A stretch of 64,000 bases of DNA from Bacillus siamensis KCTC 13613 (GCF_000262045.1 NZ_AJVF01000041.1:310001-374000), one strand, 5' to 3'; shown: positions 8,673 to 20,287, counted from the first letter of the stretch. Notes: a model not told the origin generated them from the letters alone. Translations and numbers: made by a program.

Positions 8673-9686
8673 TTGAAAAAAAGGAAAAGCAAAAAGAACA
8701 GCAAAGCCAAAAACAATGCCCTTAAAGTAACAATTAACGGAAAAGAAGAAACGATGTATGGACAAGAAGGTGTGAATGCAGGCGGGGAGAAAACCGTCAC
8801 TTTTTCAAATTGGGAAGAAACAAAGAAGGCGGAGCAGGAGATTGCAGCATCTCACGAAGATCCGAAAGAAGAAGACTTCAATTGGGATGATGAGAAGAAT
8901 CATGAGGTATTTGAAGACGATCCGAAAGTCGTCCCGCCATACCAGAAGAAAAACACGGGTCCTCATTTTCCGAAAAAGAAGCAGCCGTCATCTCCAGTAA
9001 AAAAAGCGGTCACGACAATTGCCGTTGCGGCTGTTTTAGGCACCGGCCTCGGCCTTGTCGCCTTAAATATGTCGGGAAGTAAAGAAGCCTCCGCTCCCGC
9101 CCCCGCTCCCGCCTCCGCTGACAAAGGTTCACAAGGACAGACGGTGAAAGCGGGAGACGTTTCAAAAGACAAATCAGAAACAAGCGGCACAGGAAACGCG
9201 GAACAGTCAGACGGAAACTATAAAACATTTGCGGTGCAGGCCGGAAAATTTTCATCAGAAAAAGGAGCGCAAACGCTTGTTGACCAGCTGACTGAAAAAG
9301 GATACTCGGCTGTCTCTCTGGCAAAAGAAGACGGGTACACATACGTGATCGCGGGTCTTGCAGCGGAAAAAAGCTTATCACAGCAATTGGGCCAGACACT
9401 GATAGACCATGATTTTGAGGCTTGGGGCGGAAAAGAGCTCAGCTTTGCGGTCGATTCAGGATTGGAAGGCTCTTTTAAACAAGCATCTGAGCTCTCGGCC
9501 AAAGCGATTACCGGCAAAGACATTTCAAAAACGGATGTGGCTGAAGCAGCCAAAGCTGCAGACGGCGCAGACGCAGCTGACAAAAAGCAGAAAGAGGCCG
9601 TGCTTCAAGCGCTGAAAGAATTGGAAACGTCCGGTTCAGAATCCGGCTGGAAAGCCCAAAAACAGCTTTTAAGCGTTGTGAAATAA
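8673..9686 (+). CDS. spoIIB: Stage II sporulation protein SpoIIB
   Basis: SpoIIB locates to the sporulation septum and helps SpoIIM/P/D thin the peptidoglycan at the start of engulfment. The 337-residue product has a charged cytoplasmic N-terminus (to about 110). One transmembrane helix follows (112-132, TTIAVAAVLGTGLGLVALN), then an Ala/Pro linker. A SPOR peptidoglycan-binding domain is at about 183-256 (YKTFAVQAGKFSSEKGAQ...). The start TTG 8673, eight bases after AAGGGGG, gives MKKRKSKKNSK, which matches B. subtilis. An upstream in-frame ATG at 8625 lacks a ribosome site. It forms its own unit. Confidence 0.94.
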   Translation: MKKRKSKKNSKAKNNALKVTINGKEETMYGQEGVNAGGEKTVTFSNWEETKKAEQEIAASHEDPKEEDFNWDDEKNHEVFEDDPKVVPPYQKKNTGPHFPKKKQPSSPVKKAVTTIAVAAVLGTGLGLVALNMSGSKEASAPAPAPASADKGSQGQTVKAGDVSKDKSETSGTGNAEQSDGNYKTFAVQAGKFSSEKGAQTLVDQLTEKGYSAVSLAKEDGYTYVIAGLAAEKSLSQQLGQTLIDHDFEAWGGKELSFAVDSGLEGSFKQASELSAKAITGKDISKTDVAEAAKAADGADAADKKQKEAVLQALKELETSGSESGWKAQKQLLSVVK

Positions 9687-9695
9687 TAATCTCTC

Positions 9696-9727
9696 AATTC
9701 CCGTCATCCGGCGGGATTTTTTATTTT
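9696..9727 (+). terminator. Terminator of spoIIB
   Basis: Short GC stem (cccg / cggg extended by A-T pairs) followed by a T-rich tract. Confidence 0.7.
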
Positions 9728-9753
9728 GTCATCAAAAAGTTATTTTTCTGAAA

Positions 9754-9782
9754 TTGTGGTTGCCCGTTTGATTTGGTAGGAT
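9754..9782 (+). promoter_or_regulatory. Candidate SigA promoter before maf
   Basis: TTGTGG (9754-9759) and TAGGAT (9777-9782) with exactly 17 bases between, and TGG just before the -10. It would serve maf and radC. Confidence 0.5.
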
Positions 9783-9829
9783 AGACAAGTATCTTTTTTT
9801 CTTAAGCAAACCCTGAAAGGATGACAATC

Positions 9830-10399
9830 ATGACGAAACGCTTAATACTCGCATCACAATCTCCGCGAAGAAAAGAACTCCTTAATCTTCTTCAGATTCC
9901 TTACAGCATTATTGCGAGCCGCACAGATGAAAAATTAAATCGAAACCTTTCGCCGGAAGAAAACGTCCAATGTTTGGCCGAGCAAAAAGCCGGTGCTGTA
10001 TTGGCCGAAAACCCCGATGCAGCCGTTATCGGCGCTGACACGATGGTGTGCATAGACGGCGAGTGCCTCGGCAAACCGCGTGACAGAGAAGAAGCGGCAC
10101 ACATGCTGCGGAGGCTTTCCGGCCGAAGCCATCAAGTCATTACGGCGGTCAGCATTCAGACGCATGACCGGAAAGAAACGTTCTGTGACACGACGGAAGT
10201 GACGTTTTGGCCGCTCAGTGAAGACGAAATACAGCTCTACATTGAAACTAAAGAACCGATGGATAAAGCAGGTGCATACGGCATCCAAGGAAAAGGCGCG
10301 CTTTTAGTGAAAAAAATAGACGGTGATTTCTATTCTGTCGTCGGGCTTCCTGTCGCTAAAACAATGAGAGCCCTGAAAGAATTTAATATAAAAGCTTGA
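9830..10399 (+). CDS. maf: Maf nucleotide pyrophosphatase
   Basis: A house-cleaning nucleoside-triphosphate pyrophosphatase of the Maf/HAM1-like fold. In B. subtilis it is linked to septum inhibition during competence development. The start [13 protein letters not shown] is the Maf signature, and [18 protein letters not shown] and [11 protein letters not shown] follow at the expected places. Length 189 residues, as in B. subtilis. ATG 9830 is chosen because it is nine bases after AAAGG; the in-frame ATG at 9821 directly abuts that sequence. radC begins 32 bases after the stop, so the two are probably co-transcribed. Confidence 0.94.
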   Translation: MTKRLILASQSPRRKELLNLLQIPYSIIASRTDEKLNRNLSPEENVQCLAEQKAGAVLAENPDAAVIGADTMVCIDGECLGKPRDREEAAHMLRRLSGRSHQVITAVSIQTHDRKETFCDTTEVTFWPLSEDEIQLYIETKEPMDKAGAYGIQGKGALLVKKIDGDFYSVVGLPVAKTMRALKEFNIKA

Positions 10400-10430
10400 T
10401 GTTCAAACCGGGAAGGGGAACAAGGAGGGG

Positions 10431-11126
10431 TTGATCATCCGTGATCTGCCGTTAAAATTAAGAGATTTCCCCGAAAATGAAAAACCGAGAGAGCGGCTTC
10501 TGCACTTCGGAGCCGAACATCTGTCTAACAATGAACTGCTTGCCATCCTGCTGCGGACGGGAACGAAACACGAGTCCGTCATGAACCTCTCTCACCGGCT
10601 GCTGCGGACGTTTGACGGGCTGCGCCTGTTAAAAGGCGCTTCTGCTCAGGAGCTTTCCAGCATTCCCGGAATCGGGACAGTGAAGGCTGTTCAGATTCTT
10701 GCCGCAATTGAGCTGGGCAGCCGTATTCATAAGACTGCCGCCGGGGAGCACCGGGTCATCCGTTCTCCCGAAGACGGGGCGAAGTATGTGATGGAGGATA
10801 TGCGCTTTTTATCCCAGGAGCATTTTGTCTGTTTATATTTAAATACTAAAAATCAAGTCATTCATAAACGCACCGTTTTTATCGGAAGTCTGAATTCATC
10901 TATTGTCCACCCGCGGGAGGTGTTTAAAGAAGCTTTCAAACGATCCGCCGCATCCTTCATTTGCGTTCACAATCATCCTTCAGGAGATCCTACACCGAGC
11001 AGGGAAGATATAGAGGTAACCAGGCGGCTTTTTGAGTGCGGAAATTTAATCGGCATCGAGCTGCTCGATCATTTGGTCATTGGTGACAAAAAATTTGTGA
11101 GTTTAAAGGAAAAAGGATATTTGTAA
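10431..11126 (+). CDS. radC: RadC family JAMM-domain protein
   Basis: A 231-residue protein with an N-terminal helix-hairpin-helix region (about 65-95, [19 protein letters not shown]) and a C-terminal JAMM/MPN+ metalloprotease-like domain. His180, His182 and Asp193 form the [14 protein letters not shown] site. The family was once linked to DNA repair, but its role is unproven. TTG 10431 is the only start in reach. It lies close to AAGGAGG (10422-10428); a second GAAGGGG (10412-10418) upstream has a more usual distance. It precedes mreB, as in many bacteria, but a promoter-like TATAAT separates them. Confidence 0.92.
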   Translation: MIIRDLPLKLRDFPENEKPRERLLHFGAEHLSNNELLAILLRTGTKHESVMNLSHRLLRTFDGLRLLKGASAQELSSIPGIGTVKAVQILAAIELGSRIHKTAAGEHRVIRSPEDGAKYVMEDMRFLSQEHFVCLYLNTKNQVIHKRTVFIGSLNSSIVHPREVFKEAFKRSAASFICVHNHPSGDPTPSREDIEVTRRLFECGNLIGIELLDHLVIGDKKFVSLKEKGYL

Positions 11127-11128
11127 CA

Positions 11129-11157
11129 CTTTTTTTTTCGTTGATTTAAGATATAAT
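11129..11157 (+). promoter_or_regulatory. Candidate promoter of mreBCD
   Basis: A perfect -10 TATAAT at 11152-11157, 61 bases before mreB. The -35 (a T-rich run 17 bases upstream) is poor, so an activator or read-through from radC may contribute. Confidence 0.45.
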
Positions 11158-11217
11158 AGATTTTATGAGTTTTTCCCTTTAGGGTATTTTTGCTTTAAGA
11201 AAGGAAGATACATACAT

Positions 11218-12231
11218 ATGTTCGGAATTGGTACAAGAGACCTTGGTATAGATTTGGGAACTGCGAATACGCTTGTGTTTGTTAAAGGTAAAGGAATTGT
11301 AGTGAGAGAGCCGTCAGTCGTTGCTCTGCAAACGGATACGAAATCGATCGTTGCGGTCGGTAACGATGCGAAAAACATGATCGGAAGAACTCCGGGCAAC
11401 GTGGTTGCGCTCCGTCCGATGAAAGACGGCGTTATCGCTGATTATGAAACAACTGCGACAATGATGAAATATTACATTAATCAGGCTGTGAAAAATAAAG
11501 GATTATTTGCGAGAAAGCCGTACGTTATGGTGTGTGTGCCGTCAGGTATTACTGCCGTTGAAGAACGGGCGGTCATTGACGCGACAAGACAAGCGGGCGC
11601 ACGCGACGCTTATCCGATTGAAGAACCGTTTGCGGCAGCAATCGGCGCGAATCTTCCTGTATGGGAGCCTACGGGCAGCATGGTCGTTGATATCGGCGGC
11701 GGAACAACTGAAGTGGCGATCATTTCATTAGGAGGCATTGTCACGTCTCAGTCAATCCGCGTAGCCGGTGACGAAATGGACGACTCAATCATCAGCTATA
11801 TCAGAAAAACATATAATCTGATGATCGGTGACCGTACGGCGGAAGCCATTAAAATGGAAATCGGTTCAGCAGAAACCGGTGAAGAAAACGCGTCAATGGA
11901 AATCCGCGGCCGCGACCTTCTGACAGGTCTGCCGAAAACGATCGAAATCACGGGAACGGAAATTGCAAATGCCCTGCGTGATACAGTTCTTTCAATCGTT
12001 GACGCGGTGAAGAGCACGCTTGAAAAAACACCGCCTGAGCTGGCCGCAGACATTATGGACAGAGGTATTGTGTTAACCGGGGGAGGCGCCCTGCTCCGCA
12101 ATCTCGATAAAGTCATCAGCGACGAAACGAAAATGCCTGTACTTATCGCTGAAGATCCGCTGGATTGTGTTGCGATCGGCACTGGAAAAGCACTGGAGCA
12201 CATCCATCTTTTCAAAGGAAAAACAAGATAA
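11218..12231 (+). CDS. mreB: Rod-shape actin homologue MreB
   Basis: Forms membrane-bound filaments that guide lateral wall synthesis. The 337-residue sequence begins [20 protein letters not shown] (phosphate-1 motif) and has [15 protein letters not shown] (phosphate-2) near residues 160-175 and [11 protein letters not shown] (adenosine motif) near 282. It is almost identical to B. subtilis MreB. ATG 11218 follows AAGGAAG at a usable distance. mreC starts 30 bases later and mreD overlaps mreC, which indicates one operon. Confidence 0.98.
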   Translation: MFGIGTRDLGIDLGTANTLVFVKGKGIVVREPSVVALQTDTKSIVAVGNDAKNMIGRTPGNVVALRPMKDGVIADYETTATMMKYYINQAVKNKGLFARKPYVMVCVPSGITAVEERAVIDATRQAGARDAYPIEEPFAAAIGANLPVWEPTGSMVVDIGGGTTEVAIISLGGIVTSQSIRVAGDEMDDSIISYIRKTYNLMIGDRTAEAIKMEIGSAETGEENASMEIRGRDLLTGLPKTIEITGTEIANALRDTVLSIVDAVKSTLEKTPPELAADIMDRGIVLTGGGALLRNLDKVISDETKMPVLIAEDPLDCVAIGTGKALEHIHLFKGKTR

Positions 12232-12261
12232 TCAGGAGTTAAATAGAAGAGGTGTATCACG

Positions 12262-13125
12262 ATGCCGAACAAACGGTTAATGCTATTACTTCTGTGTATT
12301 ATCATATTGGTGGCTATGATTGGATTCTCGCTGAAGAACGGCCGTAATACCACCTGGCCTGAAAAGCTGATCGGTGATACGACGGGAGTATTTCAAAATA
12401 TTTTTCACACGCCTGCCGAATATTTTGCAGGGTTCTTCGGGGACATAAAAGACCTGAAAAACACGTACAAAGAAAACGAACGCTTAAGACAAAAGCTGGA
12501 CGGACAGACACAATATGAAGCGAAGCTCCAAGAACTCAAAGATGAAAACAAGAAGCTGCGTGATGAACTCGGACATGTCAAATCGATTTCCGACTATGAT
12601 CCGATTTTAGCGACCGTTATCGCCAGAAATCCTGATCAATGGTACAAGCAGATCATGATCAATAAGGGAACGAAGCAGAAAGTGGCCAAGGACATGGCGG
12701 TCACAAACGAAAAGGGTGCGCTTGTCGGGAAGATCAAAAGCAGCGGACTCAACAGTTTCACATCAGCCGTTCAGCTGCTGAGCGATGTTGACCGCAATAA
12801 CAGAGTGGCCACCAAAATCTCCGGCAAAAAGGGAAGCAAAGGCTACGGTTTAATTGAGGGGTATGATAAAAAGAAACAGACCCTGAAAATGACCATCCTT
12901 GAACCGGATGAAAAACGCGAAGTGAAAAAAGGCGACCTTGTGGAGACCTCCGGAACGGGCGGCGTATTTCCTCAAGGGCTGACGGTCGGCGAAGTAACCG
13001 ATGTCGAATCAGATGCTTACGGCCTGACGAAAATCGCTTACGTTAAACCGGCTGCCAACCTGTATGATCTTGACCATGTCATCGTTGTCAATCGAAGCGT
13101 AGCAACAGGGGAGGAAGGATCGTGA
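12262..13125 (+). CDS. mreC: Rod-shape protein MreC
   Basis: A bitopic membrane protein that links MreB with wall synthases outside the cell. 287 residues: a short cytoplasmic start, one transmembrane helix (about 6-25), a coiled coil (about 65-112, KNTYKENERLRQKLDGQ...), and the beta-barrel MreC domain (about 120-275) with GGVFPQGLTVGEV. The C-terminal tail is slightly shorter than in B. subtilis (290). The last four bases overlap the mreD start (GTGA), which suggests translational coupling. Confidence 0.97.
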   Translation: MPNKRLMLLLLCIIILVAMIGFSLKNGRNTTWPEKLIGDTTGVFQNIFHTPAEYFAGFFGDIKDLKNTYKENERLRQKLDGQTQYEAKLQELKDENKKLRDELGHVKSISDYDPILATVIARNPDQWYKQIMINKGTKQKVAKDMAVTNEKGALVGKIKSSGLNSFTSAVQLLSDVDRNNRVATKISGKKGSKGYGLIEGYDKKKQTLKMTILEPDEKREVKKGDLVETSGTGGVFPQGLTVGEVTDVESDAYGLTKIAYVKPAANLYDLDHVIVVNRSVATGEEGS

Positions 13126-13640
13126 AACGTTTCCTTCTCCCTTTGATTATGATTTTAGTCTTTTGTGCGGAAAGCATCTATACAGATCTGGTGCATTTTC
13201 CTTTCGTTTCCGACGAGCAGCAGGTCGTTCCGCATTTTCTTTTGCTTGCGCTGATTTTTATGTCCGCTTATATCAACCAAAAGCATGCGGTGATCTACGG
13301 TCTCATTTTCGGGCTTCTTTATGACATCAATTATACGGGTGTTTTAGGCGTTTATATGTTTGGTTTTGCCGGTTTATGCTACCTGGCGGCCAAAGCGTTT
13401 AAAGTGCTGCAGACAAATGCCCTGATGGTCATTCTGGTCGCTGTGCTGAGCGTATGTGTGCTTGAATTTTACGTTTACGGCATTCAGACGTTAATCCGCA
13501 GCGGCACAATGACGTTTAACGACTTTGTCATTCAGCGGTTTTTGCCGACCGCTGTGCTGAATATTGCGGGAGCCATTATATTAGTCCTGCCCTTTAGGCT
13601 GTTTTATATAAGTCTGAAGAAAGAATTAAGAGATGAGTAA
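13122..13640 (+). CDS. mreD: Rod-shape membrane protein MreD
   Basis: A 172-residue integral membrane protein with about five to six helices. GLLYDINYTGVLGVYMFGFAGLCYLA is the most MreD-like stretch. It works with MreC and RodA/PBP2-type synthases in elongation. It starts at GTG 13122 inside the mreC stop codon. No convincing terminator follows before minC (53-base gap), so mreBCD and minCD may be read together, as reported for B. subtilis. Confidence 0.94.
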   Translation: MKRFLLPLIMILVFCAESIYTDLVHFPFVSDEQQVVPHFLLLALIFMSAYINQKHAVIYGLIFGLLYDINYTGVLGVYMFGFAGLCYLAAKAFKVLQTNALMVILVAVLSVCVLEFYVYGIQTLIRSGTMTFNDFVIQRFLPTAVLNIAGAIILVLPFRLFYISLKKELRDE

Positions 13641-13693
13641 AAAGGATTTTATCTTTTTTTGACGAAAAGAGTATGTTGTTGAGGTGAACATTG

Positions 13694-14374
13694 ATGAAGA
13701 CCAAAAAGCAGCAATATGTAACAATAAAAGGAACAAAAAACGGCTTAACATTGCATCTGGATGATGCGTGTTCTTTTGATGAGCTTCTCGATGGTCTTCA
13801 AAATATGCTGTCGATTGAACAATATACTGATGGCAAAGGCCAAAAAATCAGTGTTCATATCAAACTCGGGCATCGGTATCTGTATCAGGAACAGGCAGAG
13901 CAGCTGACTGATCTGATCGCGTCAAAGAAAGATTTAGTCGTGCATTCAATTGACAGTGAAGTCATCGCCAAAGAAGAAGCGCAGCGGATGAAAGAGGAGC
14001 AGGAAATTGTTTCTGTTTCTAAAATCATCCGTTCAGGTCAGGTGCTTCACGTAACGGGAGATTTGCTTTTAATCGGAGATGTGAATCCCGGCGGTACGAT
14101 CAGAGCCGGAGGAAATATATTTGTTCTCGGTTCATTAAAAGGGATTGCCCATGCGGGTTATAACGGAAATAACCGGGCTGTGATCGCCGCATCCGAAATG
14201 ATGCCGACACAATTGAGGATCAATCATGTGTTAAATCGCTCCCCAGACCACATTCAAAAAGGGAACGACATGGAATGTGCTTATTTAGATACTGACGGAA
14301 ATATGGTCATTGAACGCCTTCAACAATTGGCTCATTTAAGACCTGATCTAACAAGGCTTGAGGGAGGAATGTGA
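13694..14374 (+). CDS. minC: Septum-site inhibitor MinC
   Basis: Blocks FtsZ assembly near cell poles and septa when recruited by MinD. 226 residues: an N-terminal FtsZ-inhibiting domain (about 1-100) and a C-terminal beta-helix (about 115-215) with [21 protein letters not shown], the MinC signature. ATG 13694 is seven bases after GAGGTG and gives the B. subtilis length; the TTG at 13691 is too close. The stop lies two bases before the preferred minD start, so translation is probably coupled. Confidence 0.97.
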   Translation: MKTKKQQYVTIKGTKNGLTLHLDDACSFDELLDGLQNMLSIEQYTDGKGQKISVHIKLGHRYLYQEQAEQLTDLIASKKDLVVHSIDSEVIAKEEAQRMKEEQEIVSVSKIIRSGQVLHVTGDLLLIGDVNPGGTIRAGGNIFVLGSLKGIAHAGYNGNNRAVIAASEMMPTQLRINHVLNRSPDHIQKGNDMECAYLDTDGNMVIERLQQLAHLRPDLTRLEGGM

Positions 14375-14376
14375 AA

Positions 14377-15180
14377 TTGGGTGAGGCTATCGTAATAACT
14401 TCGGGAAAAGGCGGAGTAGGTAAAACAACAACATCTGCAAACCTCGGTACCGCCTTAGCCATTTTAGGGAAGCGCGTCTGTCTGGTAGACACAGATATCG
14501 GACTGCGCAACCTTGATGTCGTAATGGGTCTTGAAAACAGAATTATTTACGACTTAGTAGATGTAATTGAAGGCAGATGCAAGACGCATCAGGCGCTTGT
14601 CAAGGACAAACGTTTTGATGATCTGCTTCATTTAATGCCGGCTGCCCAGACAAGCGACAAAACGGCTGTTGTCCCTGAGCAGATCAAATCGCTTGTGCAG
14701 GAGCTCAAGCAGGAATTTGATTATGTCATTATCGATTGTCCGGCCGGAATTGAACAAGGCTATAAAAATGCCGTTTCCGGAGCTGATAAGGCGATTGTGG
14801 TAACGACGCCGGAAATATCAGCGGTTCGGGACGCTGACCGCATTATCGGACTTTTGGAGCAGGAAGATATTGAACCGCCGCGCCTCATCGTCAACCGCAT
14901 CAGAAATCACCTCATGAAAAACGGTGACACGATGGATGTGGATGAGGTTGTTCATCATCTGTCTATTGATCTCCTCGGAATCGTTGCCGACGATGATGAA
15001 GTGATCAGAGCTTCAAATATCGGCGAACCGATTGCCATGAATTCTAAAAACCGCGCCAGCATTGCTTACCGCAATATCGCCCGGCGTATTTTAGGAGAAT
15101 CCGTTCCTTTGCAGGTGCTTGAAGAGCAGCAAAAAGGGATGATGGCGAAAATCAAGTCGTTTTTCGGCGTGCGTTCATAA
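14377..15180 (+). CDS. minD: Septum-site ATPase MinD
   Basis: A ParA/MinD ATPase that holds MinC at the membrane; in Bacillus it is placed by DivIVA/MinJ. The deviant Walker A KGGVGKTT is at residues 11-18. The product ends with the amphipathic membrane-targeting helix MMAKIKSFFGVRS. TTG 14377 is chosen (nine bases after AGGGAGG, giving MGEAIVITSG as in B. subtilis). GTG 14371 overlaps the minC stop but is only three bases from that site. 267 residues. A terminator follows. Confidence 0.97.
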   Translation: MGEAIVITSGKGGVGKTTTSANLGTALAILGKRVCLVDTDIGLRNLDVVMGLENRIIYDLVDVIEGRCKTHQALVKDKRFDDLLHLMPAAQTSDKTAVVPEQIKSLVQELKQEFDYVIIDCPAGIEQGYKNAVSGADKAIVVTTPEISAVRDADRIIGLLEQEDIEPPRLIVNRIRNHLMKNGDTMDVDEVVHHLSIDLLGIVADDDEVIRASNIGEPIAMNSKNRASIAYRNIARRILGESVPLQVLEEQQKGMMAKIKSFFGVRS

Positions 15181-15196
15181 ATATACTGGAATACAA

Positions 15197-15232
15197 AGAT
15201 CTGATAAAGCCCAGCTTATCAGGTCTTTTTTG
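15197..15232 (+). terminator. Terminator of the mre-min unit
   Basis: Stem agatctgataa / ttatcaggtct (one G-T pair) followed by T's. Confidence 0.85.
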
Positions 15233-15243
15233 TTTTTTAAGAG

Positions 15244-15274
15244 CGCATATTTGCAATGGACAAGACATAGGATG
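15244..15274 (+). promoter_or_regulatory. Candidate SigE promoter of spoIVFA-spoIVFB
   Basis: GCATATTT (15244-15251) and CATAGGAT (15266-15273), 14 bases apart, fit the SigE consensus fairly well. The operon is known to be SigE-dependent in B. subtilis. Confidence 0.6.
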
Positions 15275-15306
15275 TACAAACCCAACGATTGCAAAGGATG
15301 ATGGCG

Positions 15307-16110
15307 ATGAGTCACAGAGCTGATGAAATTAGAAAAAGACTGGCCAAAAGGAGAAAACCGCGCCCTGAACCAAAACGGACTTTCGTTCAAAATGCCCGAC
15401 CGCAGAAGCCTCCCGCATGGCAGACGGTCAAGGAGCAGGAAAAGCACAGGCTCCTTCCGGACTATGAATATCAAACGGAACATCCGCCCGAATTTAACGG
15501 ACGGCATCCATTGATCAACGCTCATTCTATTATTTTGAAATGCCTGCTGGCCGCCTGTCTCGTACTGATTTCCGCTATCGCCTATAAAACTGACAAACTG
15601 CCGCTGAGTCAGATTAAACCGGCGATTGCACAAACCTTTCAAAAAGAATTTCAGTTTGCTGCCGTGAATCATTGGTTTGTATCCTCATTCGGAAACCCGC
15701 TCGCTTTTCTCACCCCGGGAACGAAAAAGAAGGACGGTCAGGTAGCGGTCAGCCAGGATATGGCAGTTCCTGCCGCGGGGAAAATCCAGCAGAACTTTCA
15801 GAATAACGGAGAAGGCGTCGTTGTTGAAACGGCCAGTGAAGCCATTGACAGCGTAAAAGAAGGCTACATTACGGAAGTGAGCAAAGATGAAAAAACAGGG
15901 CTGACTGTGAAGGTGCAGCATGCCGACAATACAAGCAGCATTTACGGTCGGCTCAAAGATGTTGACGTATCATTGTATGACTTTGTCGATAAAGGAAAAA
16001 AGATCGGTTCGATCAAGCTTAACGATAAAAGTAAAGGACAGTATTATTTCGCGATTCAGGATGGCGATAAATTCATAGATCCGATTCAGGTGATCACATT
16101 TGATGAATAA
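15307..16110 (+). CDS. spoIVFA: SpoIVFA, scaffold and inhibitor of the SigK-activating protease
   Basis: Holds SpoIVFB and BofA together in the outer forespore membrane until it is cut by SpoIVB/CtpB, which frees SpoIVFB to process pro-SigK. 267 residues: a basic N-terminus, one transmembrane helix (74-93, SIILKCLLAACLVLISAIAY), and an extracytoplasmic part that ends in a LytM-like (peptidase M23 fold) domain. That domain includes HADNTSSIYGRLKDVDV but lacks obvious catalytic histidine pairs. ATG 15307 follows AAAGG by nine bases and gives the MSHRADEIRKRL start of B. subtilis; ATGs further upstream are not favoured. Its last eight bases overlap spoIVFB. Confidence 0.93.
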   Translation: MSHRADEIRKRLAKRRKPRPEPKRTFVQNARPQKPPAWQTVKEQEKHRLLPDYEYQTEHPPEFNGRHPLINAHSIILKCLLAACLVLISAIAYKTDKLPLSQIKPAIAQTFQKEFQFAAVNHWFVSSFGNPLAFLTPGTKKKDGQVAVSQDMAVPAAGKIQQNFQNNGEGVVVETASEAIDSVKEGYITEVSKDEKTGLTVKVQHADNTSSIYGRLKDVDVSLYDFVDKGKKIGSIKLNDKSKGQYYFAIQDGDKFIDPIQVITFDE

Positions 16111-16969
16111 ATGGCTCAGCCTTCTCTTCAAAATTCATGTCCATCCTTTTCTTTGGATTATCATGGGGCTTGGTCTTCTGACGGGGCACATTAAAGCGCT
16201 GCTGTGTCTTTTGCTGGTCGTATCCGTTCATGAGCTGGGGCATGCTGCTCTGGCTGTGTTTTTTTCGTGGCGCATTAAACGCGTCTTTCTGCTCCCTTTC
16301 GGCGGGACGGTTGAGGTGGAGGAGCACGGAAACCGGCCGCTTAAAGAGGAATTCGCGGTCATTCTGGCGGGCCCGCTCCAGCATGTGTGGCTTCAGGCGG
16401 CAGCCTGGCTCCTTTTTATGTCCGGCTTTACAAGTCAGCAGACATTTGAGATGTTTACCTTTTATAATCTCTCCATTCTTTTCATCAACCTTTTGCCGAT
16501 CTGGCCGCTTGACGGCGGAAAGTTTGTGTTTTTATACTTCTCTAAACAAATGGCTTTTCAAAAAGCGCATCTCCTCAGCCTGCAGACATCAGCCGTTTTT
16601 GCGCTTTTGCTCTGCTGCTGGATTGTTCTGGCCGTCCCCCTCCAGGTCAGCGCATGGGTGCTGTTCGTCTTTCTCGCCGCTTCTTTATGGGATGAATACC
16701 GCAAGCGGCATTATATTCAGCTGAGGTTTCTTTTAGAGAGATATTACGGTAAAAACCGCGATGTCGCCATGCTGCATCCTTTGACTGTCGCAGCCGATGC
16801 CAAAGTAAAGCATGTCATGGCCGAATTTAAACGGGGCTGCAAGCATCCCATTATCATTGAAAAAGCCGGCGAGAAGCTCAGCCAGCTTGATGAAAATGAA
16901 GTGCTTCATGCATATTTTGCCGATAAACGGACAGATTCCTCCATGGAAGACCTGCTGCTGCCTTACTAG
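16103..16969 (+). CDS. spoIVFB: SpoIVFB, intramembrane metalloprotease for pro-SigK
   Basis: A site-2-protease family enzyme that removes the SigK prosequence in the mother cell. Zinc ligands and catalyst are visible: HELGH at residues 43-47 (His43, Glu44, His47) and Asp137 in LPIWPLDGGK. Six or so membrane segments fill the first 200 residues, and a CBS-like C-terminal domain follows. 288 residues, as in B. subtilis. ATG 16103 lies about eight bases after AGGTGA, inside the end of spoIVFA, so translation is coupled. Confidence 0.95.
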   Translation: MNKWLSLLFKIHVHPFLWIIMGLGLLTGHIKALLCLLLVVSVHELGHAALAVFFSWRIKRVFLLPFGGTVEVEEHGNRPLKEEFAVILAGPLQHVWLQAAAWLLFMSGFTSQQTFEMFTFYNLSILFINLLPIWPLDGGKFVFLYFSKQMAFQKAHLLSLQTSAVFALLLCCWIVLAVPLQVSAWVLFVFLAASLWDEYRKRHYIQLRFLLERYYGKNRDVAMLHPLTVAADAKVKHVMAEFKRGCKHPIIIEKAGEKLSQLDENEVLHAYFADKRTDSSMEDLLLPY

Positions 16970-16976
16970 AAATAGA

Positions 16977-17005
16977 TTGACATATCTCTTTAGGTCTGAT
17001 ATATT
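16977..17005 (+). promoter_or_regulatory. SigA promoter of rplU
   Basis: Consensus -35 TTGACA (16977-16982), 17 bases, then TATATT (17000-17005), only eight bases after the spoIVFB stop. Confidence 0.85.
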
Positions 17006-17011
17006 TTTTAA

Positions 17012-17101
17012 TGTTATGGATATGTAGCACCAATGCTACAACCGCTCGGGACAGGTGATAAGAGCTTTAAAGCCCCCTGTTGCTGGCGAGTCTTAGTCTA
17101 A
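17012..17101 (+). ncRNA. L21 leader of rplU
   Basis: The structured 5' region between promoter and gene has a stem gtagca / tgctac (about 17025-17041). Conserved-looking blocks gggacaggtgataagagc and ccccctgttgctgg follow. This matches the Firmicutes L21-leader described in Rfam, thought to let r-protein L21 repress its own operon. Recognised by position and sequence memory; not folded. Confidence 0.8.
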
Positions 17102-17104
17102 TAG

Positions 17105-17425
<321 letters not shown>

Positions 17426-17427
17426 GC

Positions 17428-17769
17428 ATGATTGAGGCAACAATTCGAAGATCCCGAAATGACGGGGGCATTTTGTCCTTTGAAATGACGGGACATGCCG
17501 ATTTTGCTGAACATGGACGAGATCTCGTTTGCGCCGGGGTTACGGCTGTCGTTTTCGGGGCGGTCAATGCGGTTATCGCGCTGGCTCCTCTCGAACCGAT
17601 TCTTGATATAGGCGAGGACGGGGGTTATTTCTACTTTGAATTCCCTGAAGCCGCTGATCAGGAAGCTTTGCAAAAAGCGCAGCTGCTGATTGAAGGCATG
17701 ATTGTTTCTCTTGAAACGATCGAGCGGGATTACAGTGAACACTTACTGTTGACTGCAAACCAAATATAG
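17428..17769 (+). CDS. ysxB: Ribosomal-processing cysteine protease Prp (YsxB)
   Basis: Prp removes the N-terminal extension of L27 in Firmicutes. The 113-residue protein has the paired catalytic residues of the family, His23 in TGHADFAEHG and Cys35 in RDLVCAGVTAV. The order rplU-prp-rpmA is the standard arrangement. The L27 encoded downstream carries the matching cleavage site, which supports the assignment. ATG 17428 lies two bases after the rplU stop, so it is probably translated by coupling. Confidence 0.94.
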   Translation: MIEATIRRSRNDGGILSFEMTGHADFAEHGRDLVCAGVTAVVFGAVNAVIALAPLEPILDIGEDGGYFYFEFPEAADQEALQKAQLLIEGMIVSLETIERDYSEHLLLTANQI

Positions 17770-18066
<297 letters not shown>

Positions 18067-18074
18067 TGACACAA

Positions 18075-18105
18075 AAAACTCCGGTCGTTGACTGGAGTTT
18101 TTTTT
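18075..18105 (+). terminator. Terminator of rplU-ysxB-rpmA
   Basis: Stem aactccgg / ctggagtt followed by eight T's. Confidence 0.92.
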
Positions 18106-18316
18106 GCAGTAAGCGGAGTAACATCAAGAATGAAAAGCAGAGGATGCGTGAGTGAACCCCGCCTTGAATGAGGACATCAGCTTCTCATACCCACTGGATA
18201 TGTTCCCCAAGCAGTGATACCAAAAATGTTTCTGCCTGGCATCCGCAGTGCATGCGATCCGAAAAAGGAACATGATGAACCAGGAAAAACAAGTGTTTTT
18301 CTAACAAAGCCTTCTC
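18106..18316. other. Unassigned stretch between rpmA and spo0B
   Basis: About 210 bases without a supported gene. A hairpin (gaaaaac / gtttttc, 18284-18301) lies just before the spo0B promoter. A 49-codon minus-strand frame (18124-18273) has no ribosome site. No tRNA or recognised leader motif is seen. The base composition is less AT-rich than usual for an intergenic region, so it may hold an RNA or a repeat that I cannot name. Confidence 0.4.
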
Positions 18317-18325
18317 TGTTATAAT
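18317..18325 (+). promoter_or_regulatory. Extended -10 of the spo0B-obg promoter
   Basis: TGTTATAAT forms an extended -10 (TGn plus TATAAT at 18320-18325), 59 bases before spo0B. The -35 is weak, as usual for extended -10 promoters. Confidence 0.6.
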
Positions 18326-18383
18326 TCATAGTACACACTTATCAAGACTCCTAAAAAGAAATTAAACGATTGGGAGTGCGAAA

Positions 18384-20280
<1,897 letters not shown>

Positions 20281-20287
20281 AAAGACG

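Noticed and set aside
13641..13680. Terminator between mreD and minC
   Set aside because: The T-rich stretch aaaaggattttatctttttttg lacks a stable stem; read-through into minC is more likely.
18124..18273. 49-codon minus-strand frame in the rpmA-spo0B gap
   Set aside because: No Shine-Dalgarno sequence, no terminator, and an unusual His/Trp/Cys composition; kept only as part of the open question on this gap.
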